Positions 58,817-64,000 of a DNA stretch of 64,000 nucleotides are shown piece by piece. The first letter of the stretch is position 1, and each line of letters opens with the position of its first letter. Origin of the DNA: Eledone cirrhosa. Lineage: Eukaryota; Mollusca; Cephalopoda; Octopoda; Eledonidae. The notes beneath the pieces are model-generated. The model was not told where the DNA came from, did no database searches, and saw only the letters and a list, made by a program, of their open reading frames with translations. The stretch covers positions 124,391,615 through 124,455,614 of the forward strand of contig OZ024742.1 of the NCBI GenBank assembly GCA_964016885.1, written 5' to 3'. Made by a program: the position numbers and the translations under genes.

Positions 58817-60020
58817 AGTGCCTCCGGTACAAAACCCGGGAAGACCAGAAATCAGAGTAGTGCACGATGCATAGCAGTGGTGTGAGGCAGAATGGACAAA
58901 TTAATGAGATAGAGATACAAATATGCGCTTATAAAGCAAGGTTTATATCCTTATGTTTCAATGACTGAATGTGCATATACAATATCACAAATTAACCGTT
59001 AAAACCGAAAACGAAACTTCTATTACTGTATGTATCAGATATACGTCCATCAGTATTGCCAGGATAATTAATGTAATCTAACTTAAGAAACCAGCCTACA
59101 ATTGATATCGCAGTGCTGTAGGTCGACATTGGAAAATGAAAATAAATTAAAAGGAAAGTAGAAGAATAAATAGAAATAAAATCAAAAGAGATTAACAGTG
59201 TCAGATGTCGAAGATTACTTTAGACAAAAGTAACTTGTTTGATCACAAACAACCTGGTGTTATTTAATGAATTAACCAAACTGTATTTTCACATGACAAT
59301 AATTTACCAGGAACCATGAGGTAATGAAAAAATATCAGCGTATGTATCTCCAACAGCAAATGTATCAAAATAATTATATGACAGTGATTCAATTCTATAC
59401 AACGAAGGGATTATGTGAAGGAAATCAAATCCTAAAGTAACTAACAGTCTATGCTATATTATTAGAAAGAATCATGTTATCAAGATGCGGTGAAAATCTC
59501 AAGTGCTCTCCGAAATCTACTTCTAAATGGACACAACAAAATAGCAAAAGTGACCCATCCATCACCAATAGATTGTAATAATGGATAGACCGGATGAAAT
59601 ATCAAACATTCGAAAGACTGGATCAAATCCCGCCTACAGTATAAACATATTTCCACTCCCTGCTCATAGTAAGAAAAGATGCTGTCTACTGCATTGTACT
59701 CAAATGAGATTTGTAGGATTTCACTCAAATAAACACATTTCGTTCATAATCATTTCCAGTGGTAAATTTATCAAAATATCTAGAAATGTTTACGAAGTAA
59801 TACAAATGAAATGTCTTTTACGTTTTACTTGTGAAACAAATACTGTTTAATTTGACGATATAATGTGTAAGTTTTTTACACATGAAATGAGTAAAAGTTT
59901 AAACAACAAATATCTTTTTTTAAATGGAACATTATGAATAAATATATAAAAGAAAGTAATTTAAACATTGAATTAAAATATATTAAACAAATATATTGCC
60001 CCTAAATAAGGGTTTCTGAT
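58815..60020. other. 1.2 kb without recognised features
   Basis: AT-rich; short ORFs only. Confidence 0.5.
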
Positions 60021-60024
60021 AAAG

Positions 60025-60180
60025 GTACAAGGCCATCAATTTTTAGGGGAAAGGAATGTCAATTATACCGACCCCAGTGCCTTACTTTATTTTATCAACC
60101 TCGTAACGATGAAAGCAAACCTAATCTCGGTGTAAAGGGATATATCTCTCTACCGATCCTGCCAGTCCACTGCCACCGAC
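60025..60180 (-). mobile_element. tRNA-derived SINE, heavily diverged
   Basis: ggtacaaggccatcaattt, cttactttattttatcaacc, tcgtaacgatgaaagc, taatctcggtg and ctctaccgatcctgcc keep the SINE order, with a deletion in the head. Confidence 0.72.
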
Positions 60181-60855
60181 AAGCATTTTTATTTGTTTAA
60201 TCCAATTTCTACTTTAGTTTACGTGACTTCAAATGCAGGGAGCCGAGGAAAATAAAGCAAAGCATTTTATTCGACGCTCAAGCAACTCTGCTAATTCGTT
60301 ATTTCGTGAAATTCAAACTCACCAAAAACTTTTGAGCAAATCATTTAATCAAAGGTATGAAACAACACATTATCATCTGTTTTGGAACTTAGTAATTATA
60401 TTAGCTTTATTTGATAACTAAAAATATAACAGAATGTTACAACTCACTCATTATTTATCGATATCAACGAATAAAAATAATACACACGGCAACCATGTCT
60501 TTATTTTCATATTTATGCATTATTTTAAACTTAATTGATCAATAAAATTCACTTTATCCTGGATTTGTCAAAAAAGATATCAACATTAATATATGCGGGT
60601 TTTTTTTTAATGCTGCCGTCTTTCTGACTTTAGGTGAACTTATGTTCCTCTTCTTTTATTTGGAGATAGGTTTTATTTCATCTTAACTTTCTAAATATTC
60701 ACAAGAAAGATAGTGTTATTGTGGTTTCTAGTTGCAATGTTTTTGTTATTTTATTTTGCGATATATATTGATACTCCCTTCATATTCGATTGAACTATTC
60801 TACGTCTTAATGAAGATTTCTTCAAAAATTGATGCTTAGTTATACCATTAGAAAT
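60181..60855. other. no recognised feature
   Basis: AT-rich; no supported feature. Confidence 0.5.
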
Positions 60856-60881
60856 ATCTTCTTCTTCTTCTTCTTCTTCTT
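60856..60881. repeat. (CTT)n microsatellite
   Basis: Eight or so CTT repeats at the left edge of a moderate-GC block. Confidence 0.9.
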
Positions 60882-61110
60882 GGGGGAGTCGTGAAGGCAG
60901 ATACTCAAACACTCGTTCTAGCCGGTTTTGTCAGATGCAACCGTCTCCCATTGACTCGGCCGTGTCCCACAAAGAGTTCAGTCTAACTAATGGATGTTAT
61001 CCAACCATCTTGCGCTGAGTCTACCTCCACGTCTCCTATGGTTGGTTTTGCTCGTAAAAATCTGACCAGGGATTCTTTCCTGAGACAATCTCACCACATG
61101 CTCATTGAAT
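60882..61110. other. moderate-GC block, probably an unclassified transposon 3' end
   Basis: tgggggagtcgtgaaggcag to cacatgctcattgaat, richer in GC than its flanks and bounded by CTT repeats on the left. I do not recognise the family. Confidence 0.3.
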
Positions 61111-61614
61111 ATTAATATTGAACATTATAGTGAATATAACTTCAGTTAACAGTTTTAAATTGAATATATATTTTCAAGAATTAAACAGAGTACCTACACA
61201 TCATTGCACCATTACAGGCCGTCATCAACTCTCTCAGTACCGATTTGTCTTCTTCAAAAGAAGTGTATTCGTCCTCCTGATTAAGAAAATGTTTATGGTA
61301 CTCGGGTATTGAAATTGCAACTGTATATGCAGATTCGAGAATACAATATTTTTGTCCTATTCCTAACCAAATGTCGTAGCTCTCTAGATAATTTCAAGTT
61401 CTGTAATCGAAGTAAACCCCATAAAATGCATATTATGGCATGGTATGGTATGGTAAAGTATGGTCTCAGCACTCCTGTTGGAGTTGTATGGGTGCCTTAT
61501 GTATGGGTGCCTTATGCGTTTGGGGGCGTTTTATGAATGGCGGAGCCCATCACTATACAGGTATACAGCAGATTTCTCCAATAGAGGATAGAAAGTGAGG
61601 ATTTTTAGAGGAAG
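61111..61614. other. no recognised feature
   Basis: A small local repeat (gggtgccttatgtatgg / gggtgccttatgcg) lies at 61,490-61,515; nothing else seen. Confidence 0.45.
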
Positions 61615-61750
61615 AATCGACCAGTTTACTGGTCCAGAAAGGATGAAATATAAAGATGACCTCATCGGGATTTGAACTCAGGGAGCAGATCGGGATCGTA
61701 TAAAACAAAGCAGTCTATCCGACATTCTATTACATTTCCAATTCGCCGCC
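61615..61750 (-). mobile_element. tRNA-derived SINE, heavily diverged
   Basis: gtccagaaaggatgaaatat, gacctcatcgggatttgaac and tccaattcgccgcc at the head end retain the SINE order. Confidence 0.65.
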
Positions 61751-62268
61751 GTATAAAATCTATATGCTGGTGTTAATCGCACTTGGTTCTATCCAGCGAA
61801 TTTAGGTATTGTTGTTCAGCATATTCTTCTCTACTTGAAACGAATACGCTATCAAATATGCAAACAATTGTTCCCCCAGAAATCGCCCAGAAATAAAGAG
61901 AAATAATTGTCATGTAAACCAAATATAGTTTGTAAATTTGGATCAAATTGTCTCTCTTTGCTGATACTCTTTCAAACATTAGCCATAAATACAAGTACTA
62001 CACTAACACTAAGCATGACATTCAACTATGCCAGTATCTATGAAAACGAAGCCAGTTCCTATCATACGAGAGATATTTTGATATTCTTCATTATCGTTTT
62101 CTTCTATAATGCCTTAAATCTTTACCCAACTTAAGATAAACCGGGTGTGATTTCCGTATATCTTCGGTATAAATGTCAGTAAGCTGTTTAATGCATATGT
62201 CAAACGAATCGGGAAATTAGATGTGGAGTATAATTCTTTAAGTTATATATAATATTATTTTGTAAAAT
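61751..62268. other. no recognised feature
   Basis: No supported feature. Confidence 0.45.
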
Positions 62269-62341
62269 GTGAAAATAAATGAACACCGTTTCTTCAGAAC
62301 ACCCATTGCAACTGCTTCTGTCGCTGCTGTTGCTGCTGGTG

Positions 62342-62431
<90 letters not shown>

Positions 62432-62448
62432 CTGCTACTACTACTACT
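62342..62448. repeat. (CTA)n-(GTA)n-(CTA)n palindromic trinucleotide array
   Basis: About 36 bp of CTA repeats pass directly into about 54 bp of GTA repeats and then about 18 bp of CTA. CTA and TAG units are complementary, so each strand can fold into a long hairpin. A short TGCTGC run precedes it. The translated Thr/Ser and Leu/Val runs are not genes. Confidence 0.95.
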
Positions 62449-62559
62449 TCAGCTCAGAAAAGTATAACGCAACACTGAAGACACGCTACATGCACCTCAG
62501 GAACTCCGAGTTGTACCTTGTAATGTATTAGAAACACGATGAAATAACAACAACATCAA

Positions 62560-64000
62560 TAAAATAATAATAATAATAATGTTTTCTTTATTAACCACAA
62601 GGGTTTACATAAAGTAGACATTAAGGATAGTACAGGACGGTACAAAAGGTCATTTCTGCGTGTAAAAAAAACAAGAAACAGAGGATGTAAGACTAGAACA
62701 ACGAAAAATTCCCCAATAGGGGGGAGACTTCCGAGGGACATTCGTGGAGAAAGTCCATTAAAAAGCCACTGTGACCCTGACCACCAGGGCAAGTGCCCTC
62801 TCCCAGTTTTCCACCTTTAATTTACAGACACATACTCAGAGTAGGCCCATTCACTCGGGCCATTCTTGCCTCTCTCACCCATCTTTCAACAAAATGCTGG
62901 GAAGAGAGCACTTCCCTCTCTACCCTGATTTTCCTTTTCAAATGAAATTTGAAAAAGTTAATCAGGGCATCACCGAAGAGGTAAGTGCTCGTCTTCAGCC
63001 CGTTCAAATGTGTCCACCATACTATCTCTTTCGCCATGGCCACCGGACAGATAAAAACTGCCTGCTCTTCACGGCTAAAGGAATAGGGCTGGGCAATCTT
63101 CACGAAGGACTCAGCTGATAGCTGGATCCGTCCTACACCCGACAGCAGGTGTTCCACATAAACCCATAAGTCATAAATGCTCGGACACTGGACGAGTGCG
63201 TGCAGGACGGCTTCGTCGCCCTGCGCGCATCTCGGACATGCCTGGCTGACGGCACCTCCGTGCCTGTAGAGTTTTTCCCGAACTGGCAAAACTCCTCAGT
63301 ACCACTGCCAGGCCAGGGATTTCTGGAAGTTGCCCATAGGCCCCGGCCCGAAAGTTCTTCCGAAGAGATTGGCTAGTTGATTTTCGTCGACGCCTAGAGT
63401 TTCCCCAAGTACGTCATCGCTCTTCCCCTCCACTAATCCTCTATAGAACGCCAAGGTGGAGTTTCCACCGATGAAATTGCCCCATTGGGCGAGGGCTGTG
63501 AGCGCCTGAAGACATTCCAGTCTCCAAGCGCTCCCTGTCGGTCTTCGCTTGACCCAGGACTGCAGCTCCGTCAAGAAGACGAGCTGGGAAAAGACGCGTC
63601 TAGCAAACAGCGACCACACTTGATCACCGTCGAGGAAGAGGTGGAGATGTCGTAGCCTGAGCGCGTGTCTGCGCATCATCAGCCACGGCATTCCCAGCCC
63701 TCCACGTAGCGGGTGTTGACAGCAGATGGACAGCCTGACCATCGGAGCGCGTCCCTTCCACAAAAAGTGAAAGAGCAAACGCTCCAGCGCGGTCAGACGG
63801 GGCTTAGGACAAGGTACAACGGTCAGGCGGTAGTAGATGACGGACGCGATATACGCGTTAGCAACCTCCGATCGATCTTTCAGGGATAGCTTCCTCTCCG
63901 CCCATTTCTGGGTGAGTAAAGCCATCTTGCTCGTCACCTCGTCCCAGTTTTTTTCCGTCTGGAGGTCCGGACCGAACCAGACCCGAGCAATTTAACTGGT
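62560..64000 (-). mobile_element. Tx1-like LINE, 3' portion, younger copy, cut by window edge
   Basis: The same family as 2,201-7,900, better preserved. The 3' end abuts (AAT)n at 62,562-62,580, followed by the 3' UTR (tttctttattaaccacaag, gtagacattaagg). Coding sequence extends to the right edge. Confidence 0.88.
62822..63997 (-). pseudogene. LINE ORF2 C-terminal region, single premature stop
   Basis: The frame from the right edge (M at 63,937) reads MTSKMALLTQKWAERKLSLK, then LSICCQHPLRGGLGMPWLM and MRRHALRLRHLHLFL, and ends FQKSLAWQWY at a TGA (63,293-63,295). The same frame continues GVLPVREKLYRHG, then ACPRCAQGDEAVLHALVQC, a C-x2-C...H-x4-C zinc-ribbon-like motif typical of the RT C-terminus of this LINE group. 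It ends at 62,822. Only one in-frame stop is seen, probably a CGA or AGA to TGA change, so this copy is recent compared with the left-hand one. The RT core lies outside the window. Confidence 0.85.

Noticed and set aside
62269..62478. Thr/Ser-repeat ORF
   Set aside because: It is the translation of the CTA/GTA trinucleotide array.

Overview
This window looks like cephalopod, probably octopus-type, genomic DNA. It is AT-rich with very long (TA)n, (TG)n and (AAT)n arrays. It carries tRNA-derived SINEs whose bodies read like the known octopus/squid SINEs (cacaaggccagcaa ... ggatgaaaggcaaag ... ggcgggatttgaactca), together with Tx1-type LINEs and several families of Penelope-like retroelements (PLEs). 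I found no host protein-coding exon, tRNA or rRNA gene; every ORF with recognisable protein similarity belongs to a mobile element. The species assignment is inference from the repeat content.

Layout. 1-8,060: a nest of minus-strand Tx1-like LINE copies joined to each other through (AAT)n arrays. One copy (about 2.2-7.9 kb) keeps a recognisable but broken ORF1 (CCHC knuckle) and ORF2 (endonuclease, RT, C-terminal region). 8-13.3 kb: microsatellites, foldback repeats and SINEs. 13,279-15,791: a tandem array of 468-bp and 472-bp units, each complete unit carrying a type I hammerhead ribozyme (two on the minus strand, three on the plus strand). I read this as a retrozyme array, the best candidate here for an unusual system. 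16.9-18.7 kb: PLE-derived inverted-repeat elements, including one with perfect 80-bp terminal inverted repeats. 19.4-24.6 kb: largely featureless AT-rich DNA. 25.1-25.6 kb: an eroded RTE-like LINE endonuclease. 27.3-31.9 kb: a degenerate PLE with about 0.95-kb direct terminal repeats and a nested SINE. 33.7-34.4 kb: PLE 3' end and GIY-YIG fragments. 36.8-41.1 kb: a PLE with inverted terminal repeats and a nearly continuous RT ORF. 42.1-43.5 kb: 5'-truncated PLE. 44.5-44.9 kb: a hAT-type MITE. 47.0-50.5 kb: a third PLE copy with direct terminal repeats. 50.9-62.3 kb: scattered SINEs, a rearranged LINE RT and low-complexity DNA. 62.56-64.0 kb: the 3' half of a younger Tx1-like LINE running off the right edge.

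How the parts relate. PLEs combine an RT with a GIY-YIG endonuclease and are known to carry minimal type I hammerhead ribozymes in their terminal repeats. Animal retrozymes are non-autonomous, tandemly repeated hammerhead elements thought to use PLE machinery. The window holds candidates for both: several PLE lineages with hammerhead or hammerhead-like motifs, and a tandem hammerhead array without coding capacity. SINEs are probably moved by LINE machinery; the Tx1-like LINEs here repeatedly sit in (AAT)n tracts.
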